Shown here piece by piece: positions 26,690-35,403 of a DNA stretch of 55,769 nucleotides. Each line of letters begins with the position of its first letter. The first letter of the stretch is position 1. Made by a program: the position numbers and the translations under genes. Location: positions 1-55,769 of the forward strand of contig JBBSGP010000021.1 in assembly GCA_038253885.1 (NCBI GenBank). Direction: 5' to 3'. The notes under the pieces were generated by a model, which saw only the letters and a program-made list of their open reading frames with translations, had not been told where the DNA came from and ran no database searches. The DNA comes from JALZAQ01 sp038253885 (GTDB lineage: Bacteria; Gemmatimonadota; Gemmatimonadetes; Gemmatimonadales; Gemmatimonadaceae).

Positions 26690-28435
26690 ATGATCGGTCA
26701 CGGTGGTTTCTGTCTTCTGTTCGCTCTTGCTCTGGGGTCTGGCGGCGATGGCCTATCACCACGTCGAATTACTGGCGCGACCTCACATCCCAGCGATGGA
26801 CGGACGTCGCCGCTGCCCATCGATCCGTGCAGCAGTGGTACTTTCGTCTTCATGCTGGCCGGGGCTCGCGTCGGCCAGGAGCGCTTCGAGGTGAAATGTC
26901 AGCCCGATGGCGGCATCATCGGCACGGGGCGCACTGTGCTCAACCTTCCCGGAGTGACCAGCGACCTGGAGACAGTGGTCGAGCTCGGGTCCAATCTGCT
27001 CCCGAAGAGGGTCAGGGCCAAGGGGACCTCGGGTACCACCGCCGTCGACCAACTCCTCGTAATCGGCACGAGCGGCGCGACGATGACATCGAACGGGGTC
27101 GCCCAGCAGATCACGATACCTGCCGGCGCCTCATATCTCGGCTCCAACGTCTACTACGCGCTGCCCTTCCTCGTCGCCCGCTATGACACTGTCAAAGGAG
27201 GGGACCAGTCGATTCCGGCCTTTCCTGGTGGCAGCGTCATGGTAAATCGCGCGGGCCGAGACAGTGTGCCTATCGGTGGCCGTCGAACGCCCTTCCAGCG
27301 GTACACGCTTCAACTGGGAGCGCAACGAGCTACCCTGTGGTTCGACGCCAGCGGGCACATCGTCGTGGTCGCGGTGCCCTCGCAGAGATTCGTGGCAATC
27401 CGGGAGGACATGACGACAGCCGGAGACGCGCTCATGGCGATCCTCGAAGCCGATATCGCTCGCTATCGACCCGTCACTGCGTCGGACTATGCGCCTCCGG
27501 CTGGGGCTTCCTTCCGTGCCGAAGAGGTGACGGTGCCCGCCGGGCGATTTGCTCTCGGAGGCACGCTTCTGATCCCGGGTCGGGGGAAGTCTCCCTTTCC
27601 GGCGGTGGTGATGATCACTGGGTCCGGACAGCAGGATCGGGATGAGGCACTCGCGCTTCCGGGGCTCGAGAAGTTTCGGCCGTTCCGTCAGATCGCCGAG
27701 GCGCTCGCTGCTCGTGGAATCGCCGTCCTTCGCGTGGATGACCGAGGCGTAGGGCGCTCGGGAGGAAGCGCACTCGACAATGACGCGACCACATCCGGCT
27801 ACGCGAACGACACGCGGGCACAAGTTGCTTGGCTTCGAGCGCGGCCCGATATCGATGGCGATCGCATTGCGCTGATCGGGCACAGCGAGGGCGCGATCAT
27901 CGCCCCGCTCGTCGCGGTCTCGGACCCACGTATCGTCGCCATCGTTCTGCTTGCCGGGACCGCAAAGCCCGGGATCTCGGTTTCCGGTGAGCAGTATGGC
28001 TACATGCTCTCGGTCGACTCTTCGACGACAGCCGAGCAGCGTGCGAAGCTACTGGCCGACCAGCGAGCGGCGCTCGAGGGGATGCTGTCCGCCACCACGG
28101 CCAAGGGAAAGCCGGGCGTCGCCTGGATGAAGGAGTTTCTCACCTATGATCCAGGGCCGACCATCCGCCAGGTCAAGCAGCCCATCCTGGTGCTTCAGGG
28201 AGCGAAGGATCGCCAAGTCCTCGCCGACCATGCGACGCTTCTTGCCCAGGGTGCGCGCGAGGGCGGCAATCGAGATGTGACCCTCCGGGTCTTTCCCGAC
28301 CTCAACCACCTCTTTTTGCCTGCACTGACGGGTGCGTTTGCCGAGTACTCCCATCTGAGTGTGACGAGTCTCGGCGATGATGTGCTTGGCGGCATCGGTG
28401 ACTGGCTCGCGCCGAGGCTACGGGTAGACAGGTAG
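26690..28435 (+). CDS. secreted alpha/beta hydrolase
   Basis: Exported serine hydrolase of 581 aa. A signal-like N-terminus (about 1-18) leads into a 260-residue beta-rich domain of unknown role, then an alpha/beta hydrolase domain: VVMITGSGQQDRDE, RVDDRGVGRSGG, nucleophile elbow GHSEG (S399), an acid in VLQGAKDRQV and a late His in DLNHLF. This resembles the peptidase/esterase-like hydrolases annotated as dienelactone hydrolase or S9-related. A clear AGGAG precedes ATG 26690. It diverges from mnmG and probably forms a unit with the 96-aa gene 25 bp downstream. Substrate unknown. Confidence 0.88.
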   Translation: MIGHGGFCLLFALALGSGGDGLSPRRITGATSHPSDGRTSPLPIDPCSSGTFVFMLAGARVGQERFEVKCQPDGGIIGTGRTVLNLPGVTSDLETVVELGSNLLPKRVRAKGTSGTTAVDQLLVIGTSGATMTSNGVAQQITIPAGASYLGSNVYYALPFLVARYDTVKGGDQSIPAFPGGSVMVNRAGRDSVPIGGRRTPFQRYTLQLGAQRATLWFDASGHIVVVAVPSQRFVAIREDMTTAGDALMAILEADIARYRPVTASDYAPPAGASFRAEEVTVPAGRFALGGTLLIPGRGKSPFPAVVMITGSGQQDRDEALALPGLEKFRPFRQIAEALAARGIAVLRVDDRGVGRSGGSALDNDATTSGYANDTRAQVAWLRARPDIDGDRIALIGHSEGAIIAPLVAVSDPRIVAIVLLAGTAKPGISVSGEQYGYMLSVDSSTTAEQRAKLLADQRAALEGMLSATTAKGKPGVAWMKEFLTYDPGPTIRQVKQPILVLQGAKDRQVLADHATLLAQGAREGGNRDVTLRVFPDLNHLFLPALTGAFAEYSHLSVTSLGDDVLGGIGDWLAPRLRVDR

Positions 28436-28460
28436 GCGCCGATCCGCTAGCGTCGGTCGA

Positions 28461-28751
28461 ATGCCTCTGGACCTCGGTCGTGACGTGCCGACGCTTCTCA
28501 TTCGACGGGCTGCGTTCGAGCGCGTTGGGCTCTCGCGCGAGAAGCTAGACCGCCGGCTCAATCTCACTCCGGATGAGTTTCGGGTTGAGGGAGGACTCAT
28601 CGCTGTTGGGCCGCTCTTCGGCTCCGATGCGCTCGAGCAGCTGATCGAGGAGCTGGAGATGATCGGGCTCGTCTACTTCGATGATTTCTTCGAGCTCAGC
28701 GGGAACTGGCCGGAGTGGCTCAGGGTGCTCGTGATGGACCAGGGCGTCTGA
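28461..28751 (+). CDS. hypothetical small acidic protein
   Basis: Unrecognised 96-aa soluble protein, strongly acidic in its second half. Pattern: an N-terminal LIRRAAFERVGLSREKLDRRLNL helix-turn-helix-like stretch, then LTPDEFRVEGGLIAVGPL and LEQLIEELEMIGLVYFDDFFELS. There is no signal peptide or membrane helix. It follows the hydrolase gene by 25 bp and its stop is 14 bp from the converging zinc-ribbon gene. Codon use is like its neighbours, so it is probably real. Confidence 0.65.
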   Translation: MPLDLGRDVPTLLIRRAAFERVGLSREKLDRRLNLTPDEFRVEGGLIAVGPLFGSDALEQLIEELEMIGLVYFDDFFELSGNWPEWLRVLVMDQGV

Positions 28752-28765
28752 AGCTCGCCGGCCAG

Positions 28766-29035
28766 CTATTTCCTTGCCATGGCCGGCGGCGTGGACTGTG
28801 GAGTGAGAGGGCCACGCCGGAGAAGTCCCTCCCATTCGCATTCGACACACCAGCTCGTGCGGAACCATGGCATGAGCAGATTCCATCCCCGGGACTCGAC
28901 GCGAAGCGTGACCGCGTCGCAATTCGGGCATCGATCACCGTCGGGGAGAATACAGAGAAAGAACACAGTCGCCGCGACGAGACGGAGAAGGAAAAAGCCG
29001 ATCAGGATGATGGCGAAGAGCAGACCATCCGACAT
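28766..29035 (-). CDS. small membrane protein with zinc-ribbon cysteines
   Basis: 89-aa protein: one long hydrophobic helix (about 4-30) followed by a cytoplasmic-looking domain with two cysteine pairs, CPNC (near 36) and CVEC (near 64), spaced as in a four-Cys zinc ribbon. GAGGAGAG precedes the ATG. It lies 25 bp after the NfeD-like gene and is likely in the same operon. No specific family recognised. Confidence 0.65.
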   Translation of the reverse strand: MSDGLLFAIILIGFFLLRLVAATVFFLCILPDGDRCPNCDAVTLRVESRGWNLLMPWFRTSWCVECEWEGLLRRGPLTPQSTPPAMARK

Positions 29036-29060
29036 GTGACACTCTCCTCGATGCGGCAGC

Positions 29061-29588
29061 CTACAGTTGCTTTTCGATGGTCTCCCACAGCTCGACGAAC
29101 GCTACTCCCCCCTCCACCCGTTCGATGACGATCTCGGTGCCAACCGCGATCGGCGCATCGTTCAATCCACGTGCGCTGACAATATGGCGCTTTCCATCTT
29201 CCTCGTAGGTGATCTCTCCGGGTGTGGTGGCGCCCACCGCGCGGGTGACCTGCCCGAGGTATCCCTGCAGGATGTATCGCTCGTCCTCGACCTCCTTCTT
29301 CGCGCTCGGCACGGCCCAGCCGAAGAGCATGCCAAATGCTCCAGCTGCGGCGGCGACGGCAATGAGAAGCCCCAGCCCGAAGATGGTGGACGATGTCCAG
29401 CTCGAGTAGCGAGCGGCGAGATATCCCGTGATACCGAGGGCGGTGAAAAATGCGCCGCCGGTCGGCAGGTTGAGGAGGCCAGCCTTGTGCTCGCGCCAGG
29501 GTTTCCGCGTGCGATCGATGCCGACCAGCATGCTGAGAACGCCCAGAATGAGACCGAGAAGGAAAACAGCCAGAAAAACGTTCTGCAT
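29061..29588 (-). CDS. NfeD-like membrane protein
   Basis: 175-aa membrane protein with about three to four hydrophobic segments in its first 110 residues and a C-terminal 65-residue beta domain (GYLGQVTRAVGATTPGEITYEEDG...IVIERVEGGVAFVELW) typical of the NfeD C-terminal OB-fold. NfeD proteins partner SPFH/flotillin proteins or membrane proteases, but neither gene is next to it. ATG 29588 was preferred over 29642, as it directly precedes the first helix. Probably co-transcribed with the zinc-ribbon gene. Confidence 0.75.
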   Translation of the reverse strand: MQNVFLAVFLLGLILGVLSMLVGIDRTRKPWREHKAGLLNLPTGGAFFTALGITGYLAARYSSWTSSTIFGLGLLIAVAAAAGAFGMLFGWAVPSAKKEVEDERYILQGYLGQVTRAVGATTPGEITYEEDGKRHIVSARGLNDAPIAVGTEIVIERVEGGVAFVELWETIEKQL

Positions 29589-29737
29589 GACTCGTCGGGG
29601 AAAGTGTCCTGGTCGGAATGGTACGCAATGTCCACCGGGCACGCGACCTCCCGTTCCCTGCCACGGGAACGGAAGTGTCGCATCGGGGATAGCTGTGGTT
29701 ATGACGCTGTCCCGTGCGGCCTCATTTTGGAGCGAGG

Positions 29738-30855
29738 ATGCTCTTCTACCTGCTGGCCTACCTGGGCGGCTTGCTGACGATCGTCAGTCCCTGTGTGCTG
29801 CCGGTGGTACCCTTTCTGTTCGTGCAGGCAGGTCGCTCGTCGCGCTTCTCGTTCCGGTGGTCGCCGATCTTGCGAGTCGTCCATTGGTAGCGATCGGGGC
29901 ATGGCTGCAACAGAGCGCGCGCACTCTGCCTCCCGGAATCGGCTCGGTGGTGCTGGGCATCTCGATCGGTTTTCTCTGGGCGCCCTGTGCCGGGCCGATT
30001 CTCGGTCTTCTCTTTACCACCGCTGCTCTGAAGGGAGCGACGGCGCATTCGGCGCTGTTGCTGCTGGCTTTCGCCGCGGGCGCCTGTTCGGCGCTCGGAG
30101 TTGCCCTCGTGGCCGGCGGACGAATCTATGACACCATGAAGCGCTCGATGCGCGTGGAGGGTACGATGCGACGTCTGCTTGGAGCGGCGGTGCTCGCCGG
30201 TGTTCTCGTGATCGCGATGGGGTGGGATACGGCGGTGCTCGCAAAAGTACGGCTCCCGGCGACGACACGGACGGAGGAAGGGCTGATCAGTCGATTCGCA
30301 GCTGCGCCGCCCACTGCAAAGTTGGGAAAGTCGCTGGATGATTTCGTGGTGGAAGAAGCTTCCCTCGCAGATGAAGGGATGATGCCTGAGCTCACCGGCG
30401 CGACGGGATGGCTCAACACGGCGCAGCCGATCACGAGGGAGTCGCTCAAGGGGAAGGTCGTGCTCGTGCAATTCTGGACGTTCGCCTGCTATAATTGCCG
30501 TAATGCGCTGCCCTATGTGAAGGGCTATTACGAGAAGTACAAGGACAAGGGGTTGGTTGTGATCGGGGTGCACACCCCCGAACTACCTTTTGAGAAGGAC
30601 CGGGTTAACGTCGAGCGCGCGATCCACGATCTGGGGGTTCTGTACCCGGTGCCTCTGGACAACGACTATCGAATCTGGCGTGCGTTCAACAACGAGTACT
30701 GGCCAGCTGCCTATTTCATCGACGCGACCGGCCGGATCCGATATCATCACTTTGGTGAGGGGCGCTACGATGAACAGGATCGCGTGATCCAGAAGTTGCT
30801 GGGCGAAGCGCGGCTGCTCACGCGCCGAGATACTTCCGGAACCACGCGATCGTAG
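29738..30855 (+). pseudogene. dipZ-like CcdA-thioredoxin fusion with internal deletion and frameshift
   Basis: Remnant of a DipZ-type protein (membrane CcdA domain plus periplasmic thioredoxin domain, passing electrons for disulfide exchange). ATG 29738, preceded by GGAG, starts the typical LLAYLGGLLTIVSPCVLPVVPF helix with its redox Cys, but this frame stops at 29888. The rest is in another frame from about 29830: LADLASRPLVAIG-like residues, the second Cys motif WAPCAGPIL, then a thioredoxin domain with CYNC and VIGVHTPE. Compared with the family, about 50 residues covering the next two or three helices are missing at the switch. The C-terminal extra domain of many DipZ proteins is also absent. 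An assembly error remains possible. Confidence 0.75.
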
Positions 30856-31738
30856 CGGGCCAGGCCTTGACGCTAGCCTCGAGATTTGCGCCGCCGGATT
30901 CAGCCTGTGCACGCAGGAACCCGTGGCCGGCTCCGGCGAAGATTGTGTGGTCGTACGTCTTTCCCAGCGCCTTCATGGCCGAGTCTGCAGGCGGGATGGT
31001 AGCGTTCACCCGGGCGTCATTGCCTCCGTAGAAGCCGACCACAGGTGCGCGCACAGAGACGAGCTCGGCAGTCTTGGGAGCGCCGCCATAATAGACAACT
31101 GCCGCGCCAAGTGCTGGGGCGTGGACGGCGTGCGCGAACACCGTCGATCCCCCCCAGCAGAAGCCGATGATGCCGTACTTCGGCAGCGCCGCGGGAAGCT
31201 TCATCCCATACGCCGCCACGGCGTCGAGCTGGCGCTGAACGTCCTCGGCCTTGAGCGTGCGGATTGCCGCGACCGCCGAATCCACGCTGATGCTATCGGG
31301 GCTTCCGGGCACGTGCTTGTTGGTGAGGAGATCCGGGGCGATGGCGATGTAGCCATCGGCAGCCAGCTGATCGGCGATGCTCCTGACCCAGGTGGAGAGT
31401 CCGAAGATCTCGTGGACGACCACGACTACCGGTGCCTTGTCTGGGCGCTGAGGATACACCACCCACGCGCGGACGCTGTCCGTACCATCCGCTCCGGTCG
31501 CGATCATCACCCACTCCCCATGGCGTGGCGAGGATGCCAGCCGTGCTTTCGCGTCGGATGCGCCCGCGGGGATGGCCATGACCCCCGCCGGGGCGGCCGC
31601 GGGAGCGGGGATCATCGTGGCTGCCGGTGTCATGACGTGGCCGCCATGTTCGTCACCGGCCGTCTCGGGACGGTGCACGCACGCGGCGACGAGCGGGACC
31701 GTGAAGAGCGCGGCAGACAGAAGCCGGATGGATCGCAT
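30818..31738 (-). CDS. dienelactone hydrolase-family lipoprotein
   Basis: Exported alpha/beta hydrolase of 306 aa. Lipoprotein signal ends VAAC (near residue 20), followed by a His/Met/Pro/Ala-rich linker with DEHGGH, then the dienelactone hydrolase fold: VHEIFGLSTWVRSIADQLA, nucleophile elbow GFCWGG (Cys), acid in GGNDARV and His in GHGF. The Cys-Asp-His triad is that of true dienelactone hydrolases. CTGGAG precedes ATG 31738; the frame upstream of it is not protein-like. Its 3' end overlaps the converging dipZ remnant by 38 bp. Confidence 0.9.
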   Translation of the reverse strand: MRSIRLLSAALFTVPLVAACVHRPETAGDEHGGHVMTPAATMIPAPAAAPAGVMAIPAGASDAKARLASSPRHGEWVMIATGADGTDSVRAWVVYPQRPDKAPVVVVVHEIFGLSTWVRSIADQLAADGYIAIAPDLLTNKHVPGSPDSISVDSAVAAIRTLKAEDVQRQLDAVAAYGMKLPAALPKYGIIGFCWGGSTVFAHAVHAPALGAAVVYYGGAPKTAELVSVRAPVVGFYGGNDARVNATIPPADSAMKALGKTYDHTIFAGAGHGFLRAQAESGGANLEASVKAWPATIAWFRKYLGA

Positions 31739-31840
31739 GGAAATCTCCAGGGGATGACGGCGCGACAGAGCGCGCGGGCAAGCAGAGCGGGCTAAGCTAT
31801 CACGCGGGGCTGACCGCGACAACGCGCGGATTTCGTCGAC

Positions 31841-32422
31841 TCAGCGCGGCTGGTCGATGTCGCGTGGAGGTCCGCCCAGTCGGGCGAAAGCGCGCGACCC
31901 GTCAGAATTGTTCGTGAGGATGTGATCGTAATCTCCATAGCCCAGGCCGCTCTGCCGGACGACGATGAGGTCCCCTGCGCGCCAACTGACGGCAGCCGGC
32001 CGGTCGATCAGATAGATGGACCAGATGGTGCCGTCGGAGAGCTCGACGTAATCACCACTGGCGAGCGTGCGCTCGAGGCTGACGAGACCAGGAATGGACG
32101 GCCGTGCGAACTGGCGCCTGCCAGCGGCAACCTCCCGCCGGCCGAAGCTGGATGCCCGGTCGTTCCTCTCGTTCTGCGAAGCGATAGTGGTATCGCGGCT
32201 TCTCAGCCGTCTCGCGATCTCGGCGGTGTACCTCAATAGCCATCCGTCGAGGTGCTGCCGCTCGAGGAGTGTCAGCCGGCTGATCCCGCTCTCCTCCATC
32301 TCGCGAGGGGTCATGACCCGGGCCATGCCTCGAGCGGTGTCGCCTTGCGCGGGCGCCGCGATGGGGAACAAGACCGTTGCGAGCAGGGAATGGACCAGGA
32401 TGCGGAGGGGTAAAGTCGTCAT
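31841..32422 (-). CDS. hypothetical exported protein
   Basis: Unrecognised secreted protein of 193 aa. The start at ATG 32422 gives a clean signal peptide (hydrophobic about 6-22, ending APAQ). The mature part has a charged helical half (about 30-110) and a beta-rich end with YVELSDGTIWSIYLIDRP and GDLIVVRQSGLGYGDYDHILTN, suggesting a small barrel. Longer in-frame starts up to 32557 overlap the divergent gene at 32544 and were dropped. It is 102 bp upstream of the hydrolase gene and points the same way. Confidence 0.65.
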   Translation of the reverse strand: MTTLPLRILVHSLLATVLFPIAAPAQGDTARGMARVMTPREMEESGISRLTLLERQHLDGWLLRYTAEIARRLRSRDTTIASQNERNDRASSFGRREVAAGRRQFARPSIPGLVSLERTLASGDYVELSDGTIWSIYLIDRPAAVSWRAGDLIVVRQSGLGYGDYDHILTNNSDGSRAFARLGGPPRDIDQPR

Positions 32423-32543
32423 GGTCGCTCTCATATCGAACAAAGGGTAGAAAGAGGTACCCCGGGGCCAGCGCGGTGCTCCGATGCGCGTGGGGTGGTC
32501 GGGGGAGTCTTCCGCGAGCATCGTTCTTGCCCGCAAGAGCGGC

Positions 32544-33164
32544 ATGTCCCGCGCCAAGATCTTCGTCCTTTCACCGGCTACGACTCATGGGGCGAAAGCG
32601 CGCGTGTTGACCGCGGCGGAGCCGCGCACGGCGCCCGCCCGCAGACTGCACGCTCCGCACGGCATGACGCTCGGGGACGCCTTCACCTATCTGAGTGGGC
32701 TGTACTTTCGCGGGAAGCTGGCCTATGCCCGCGCTTTCGCCGCATCTCCGGCATGCCTCGGAGGCACCGGCATCTACGTCATCACGCCCACCGACGGACT
32801 GGTCGGCCCCGACTCGATTCTCGGTGTCGCTGATCTGGAGCGATTCGCCAGTGCTGCGGAAGGAAGTGTTGCGGGACGAATTGCTTTCGAGCAGTCCGTG
32901 CGGTCGCTCGAAGTGGCGATGGGACCTGCCTGTGACGTGATCCTGTTGGGATCGGTCGGGAGCGGGAAATACAGCGATGTGCTCGAGCCGGCGCTGGGTG
33001 ACCGACTTCTGTTCCCGCGACGGCTCTACAACGAGGGCCAACTCCAGCGAGGCGCGATGCTTCTGGAGCATGCCGAGCGGGGCGAGGAACTCGAGTACGC
33101 GCCGCTGACTCGCCTCAGACAGGAGTTCGGGCCGAACCGGCAGCCGACGCCACGCCATCGCTGA
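32544..33164 (+). CDS. hypothetical cytoplasmic protein
   Basis: Unrecognised soluble protein of 206 aa starting MSRAKIFVLSPATTHGAKAR. Distinct blocks include PARRLHAPHGMTLGDAFTYLSGLYFRGKLAYARAF, YVITPTDGLVGPD and VILLGSVGSGKYSDVLEPALGDRLLFPRRL. The order (opening strand, a helix with YFRGKLAYA, a strand with DGL.GPD) faintly resembles DUF6884-type proteins, but this is only an impression. GSVGSGKY is not a proper P-loop. The last 50 bp overlap the converging YheT-like gene. Confidence 0.6.
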   Translation: MSRAKIFVLSPATTHGAKARVLTAAEPRTAPARRLHAPHGMTLGDAFTYLSGLYFRGKLAYARAFAASPACLGGTGIYVITPTDGLVGPDSILGVADLERFASAAEGSVAGRIAFEQSVRSLEVAMGPACDVILLGSVGSGKYSDVLEPALGDRLLFPRRLYNEGQLQRGAMLLEHAERGEELEYAPLTRLRQEFGPNRQPTPRHR

Positions 33165-34188
33165 CCACGCGTCGCTGCAGCCGGTCGGCGAGAAACGCCA
33201 CGCAACGGTGCTCGGCGTAATAGATGGGCTTCCAGGGTACGGTTCCCGCGATGAAGCCAACGTGTCCTCCGCGCTTCACGAACTCCACCTGAAGGGCTGG
33301 ATTGATGTTCGCTATCCTCCGAACGTCGTCGAGCACATCCGGTGGAAGAAACGGATCGTCCTCGGCGCTCAGGAGGAGCGTTGGCAGGCGAATCCGCGCG
33401 AGAAAGTGGATCGAGCTGCTGCGCGCGTAATAGTCATCGGCGCTCTCGAATCCATGGAGTGGCGCGGTGACGGCGTGATCGAAGCTGTAGATGGATCGAG
33501 CGGCCGCGATGGCGTCAGTCGAGAGAAGGTCGGGGAACCGTCGAAGCTTCTCCAGTGCTTTGGGGCGCAGTGTGCGGAGAAAGTGCCACTGATAGACACG
33601 TGAGAAACCGCGATCGATGCGCCGTGCGGAGCGTGCGAGGTCGAATGGCACCGAGACGACAGCGGCGCCTCGAAGCTGCCGAGGCAGTTGCTCTCCCAAC
33701 TCCCCGAGCCACTTGAGCAGGACGTTGCCGCCGAGAGAGACACCCGTGATGACGAGGGGACGATCGGGCTCGATCTCGATGAGGCGTCGAACGACGAAAT
33801 CAAGATCACCTGTCTCTCCGGAATGGTACGAGCGTGGAAGCCGATTGGGCTCTCCGGCGCAGGAGCGGAAAAGCAACAGGTCGGTCGCCCAGCCGCGCTG
33901 TCGGGCCCGAGACAGGATCTCGAACACGTAATGGGAGCGAGGCGTGCCCTCGAGGCCATGCAAGAGCAGAAAGCGAGGGGCGCCAGGCGGCGCATCCATC
34001 CGCAGCATGTCGACGAAGTCCCCGTCGGGAGTGTCCCACCGTTCGCGGCGGGCAGCGAGTGGCGGACGCCTCCGAAGGAATTTTCCCCAGAGCGTTCGCA
34101 GATGAGCACCCGGAATCCACCACGCCGGGCGATAGGATGGGTCAGTCAGCGCAGCCTCGCCGGGTGCCAATGGCGGGCGCTGTGCCAC
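33115..34188 (-). CDS. YheT-family alpha/beta hydrolase
   Basis: Cytoplasmic hydrolase of 357 aa from GTG 34188 (slightly shorter starts possible). The order of motifs is that of YheT: PAWWIPGAHLRTLWGKFLRRRP, LLLHGLEGTPRSHYV, FRSCAGEPNRLPRSYHSGETGDL, nucleophile elbow GVSLGGNVLLKWLGE (Ser), LLSAEDDPFLPP (Asp) and RGGHVGFI (His). The reaction in vivo is not known; related proteins act on esters. It overlaps the end of the LolA-like gene by 43 bp. Confidence 0.9.
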   Translation of the reverse strand: MAQRPPLAPGEAALTDPSYRPAWWIPGAHLRTLWGKFLRRRPPLAARRERWDTPDGDFVDMLRMDAPPGAPRFLLLHGLEGTPRSHYVFEILSRARQRGWATDLLLFRSCAGEPNRLPRSYHSGETGDLDFVVRRLIEIEPDRPLVITGVSLGGNVLLKWLGELGEQLPRQLRGAAVVSVPFDLARSARRIDRGFSRVYQWHFLRTLRPKALEKLRRFPDLLSTDAIAAARSIYSFDHAVTAPLHGFESADDYYARSSSIHFLARIRLPTLLLSAEDDPFLPPDVLDDVRRIANINPALQVEFVKRGGHVGFIAGTVPWKPIYYAEHRCVAFLADRLQRRVVSDGVASAAGSARTPV

Positions 34189-34928
34189 TGCGCGGGATCG
34201 AACAAGGCACTGTCGAGTCGCGTGTTGGCGCGGACGTCCCGGTATTTCTCAAGGACGCGGCGCTTTCCGTCGAGCAGAAACTCCACTTCGTACGCCATCC
34301 AGCCACCGCCGAGGCGGCGATAGTCGTCGAAATGGATGTCGGAAGTCCGGGTGCTGTCTCGGCCGCCAGGCTGGAGCATGCGCACAAAGAGCAGGCGATC
34401 CCGATCCACCCAGAATTGTCGCGAGTGTAGATCGCCGGAGTCAGCTCCGACGACGTAAACAGATCGTCCTCGCCAGACGTCCGTGTGGAGCTTCGATAGA
34501 TCCACCCCGAGCTGCCGAAGAGTTGCCATGCTCTGGCTGACGGGGAGGAAATAGACGTCGAAGCCGAGGAGGAGGAGCGGGTGTGGACGGGCGACGATCG
34601 TCGAGAGCTTTCCGCTATCGATCATGAACTGGCTGTCGCGGGCGAAGATGGCGCCCTTCTCGCCGCCGGGCTGGGAGAAATCGATTCGCAGCTTGCCGGG
34701 AAAGGTCATCGCCTCGAGCCAGGTCTCTTCCTTGACGGAGCCGTCTGGCAGTGTCTCACTCGTGGTCTGGATGAAGGTGGCCGACCGATACCAGCGTCCG
34801 GTATAACGGCGCCTCATGGCTACGAGGAGCTGCTCGGCCGATGCGATACGGAAGCTGGGCGCGACGGTTGCGCTGATCGGACGTGGGTGACTGGCGAGAA
34901 GCATCGCGGCAAGCAGATGTGGGACCAT
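34146..34928 (-). CDS. LolA/outer-membrane lipoprotein-sorting-like protein
   Basis: Exported beta-rich protein of 260 aa. A short signal (about 3-20) is followed by LLVAMRRRYTGRWYRSATFIQTT, WLEAMTFPGKLRIDF and FARDSQFMIDSGKLSTIV, the strand pattern of the LolA/LolB/RseB half-barrel that binds lipid. A second part with VYVVGADSGDLHSRQFWVDRDRLLFVRM is typical of the outer-membrane lipoprotein-sorting superfamily. It likely carries or senses a lipid in the periplasm. The next gene starts inside its last 43 bp. Confidence 0.7.
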   Translation of the reverse strand: MVPHLLAAMLLASHPRPISATVAPSFRIASAEQLLVAMRRRYTGRWYRSATFIQTTSETLPDGSVKEETWLEAMTFPGKLRIDFSQPGGEKGAIFARDSQFMIDSGKLSTIVARPHPLLLLGFDVYFLPVSQSMATLRQLGVDLSKLHTDVWRGRSVYVVGADSGDLHSRQFWVDRDRLLFVRMLQPGGRDSTRTSDIHFDDYRRLGGGWMAYEVEFLLDGKRRVLEKYRDVRANTRLDSALFDPAQWHSARHWHPARLR

Positions 34929-34986
34929 CAGGAGTGTCCCCGTTAGGGAAGGGCGGGATGCATTCGAAGGATCGAATGTCCGTACC

Positions 34987-35005
34987 GATGTGACCCGGCT
35001 ACTAT
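34987..35005 (+). promoter_or_regulatory. extended -10 promoter motif (copy 1)
   Basis: GATGTGACCCGGCTACTAT ends in a TACTAT -10-like hexamer 47 bp before the ArsC-like gene. A 16/19 identical copy lies at 55145-55163 before the HD gene, so it is probably a shared promoter or regulatory element. Confidence 0.5.
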
Positions 35006-35052
35006 TTACTCTGCCGCGTGACGGACGAAAACGGTAGAGGCGCGATCAGTCG

Positions 35053-35403
35053 ATGGAAGTGCAGATCTTCGGAATCAGAAAAAACGCGGACACCCGCAAG
35101 GCACTGCGTTTCTTCGCGGAGCGGCGGGTCAGAACGCATTTCGTCGATCTGGCCGAGCGAGCCGCGTCACGCGGAGAGCTCGGCCGCTTCGAGCAGAAAT
35201 TCGGCGTCGCGGCACTGCTCGACCCCGAGTCGAAGCGTTACGCGGAGCTGGGCCTCCGGCATGCACGCATGACGGACGATCGCTGGCTGGAGAAGCTCGT
35301 GGAGGAGCCGCTCCTGTTGCGCATGCCACTGGTTCGGAACGGCCATCGGCTCACAATCGGCAGTGCGGAAGCCGAGTGGAAGAGCTGGGTGGCGGCAGCG
35401 TGA
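35053..35403 (+). CDS. ArsC/Spx-fold protein without catalytic cysteine
   Basis: 116-aa protein with the ArsC/YffB/Spx thioredoxin-like fold: VQIFGIRKNADTRKALRFFAERRVRTHFVDL matches the family opening (GIKNCDT...KA...L), and LVRNGHRLTIG matches the later cis-Pro-side strand. The catalytic Cys of the NCDT motif is replaced by Ala12 and the whole protein has no cysteine. It cannot act as a thiol reductase and may be a binding or regulatory version. Its TGA overlaps the GTG of the ABC-F gene, so the two are made together. Confidence 0.85.
   Translation: MEVQIFGIRKNADTRKALRFFAERRVRTHFVDLAERAASRGELGRFEQKFGVAALLDPESKRYAELGLRHARMTDDRWLEKLVEEPLLLRMPLVRNGHRLTIGSAEAEWKSWVAAA

Noticed and set aside
32873..33000. 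GSVGSGKY as a P-loop in the unknown 206-aa protein
   Set aside because: Lacks the GxxxxGK[ST] spacing and a Walker B partner.
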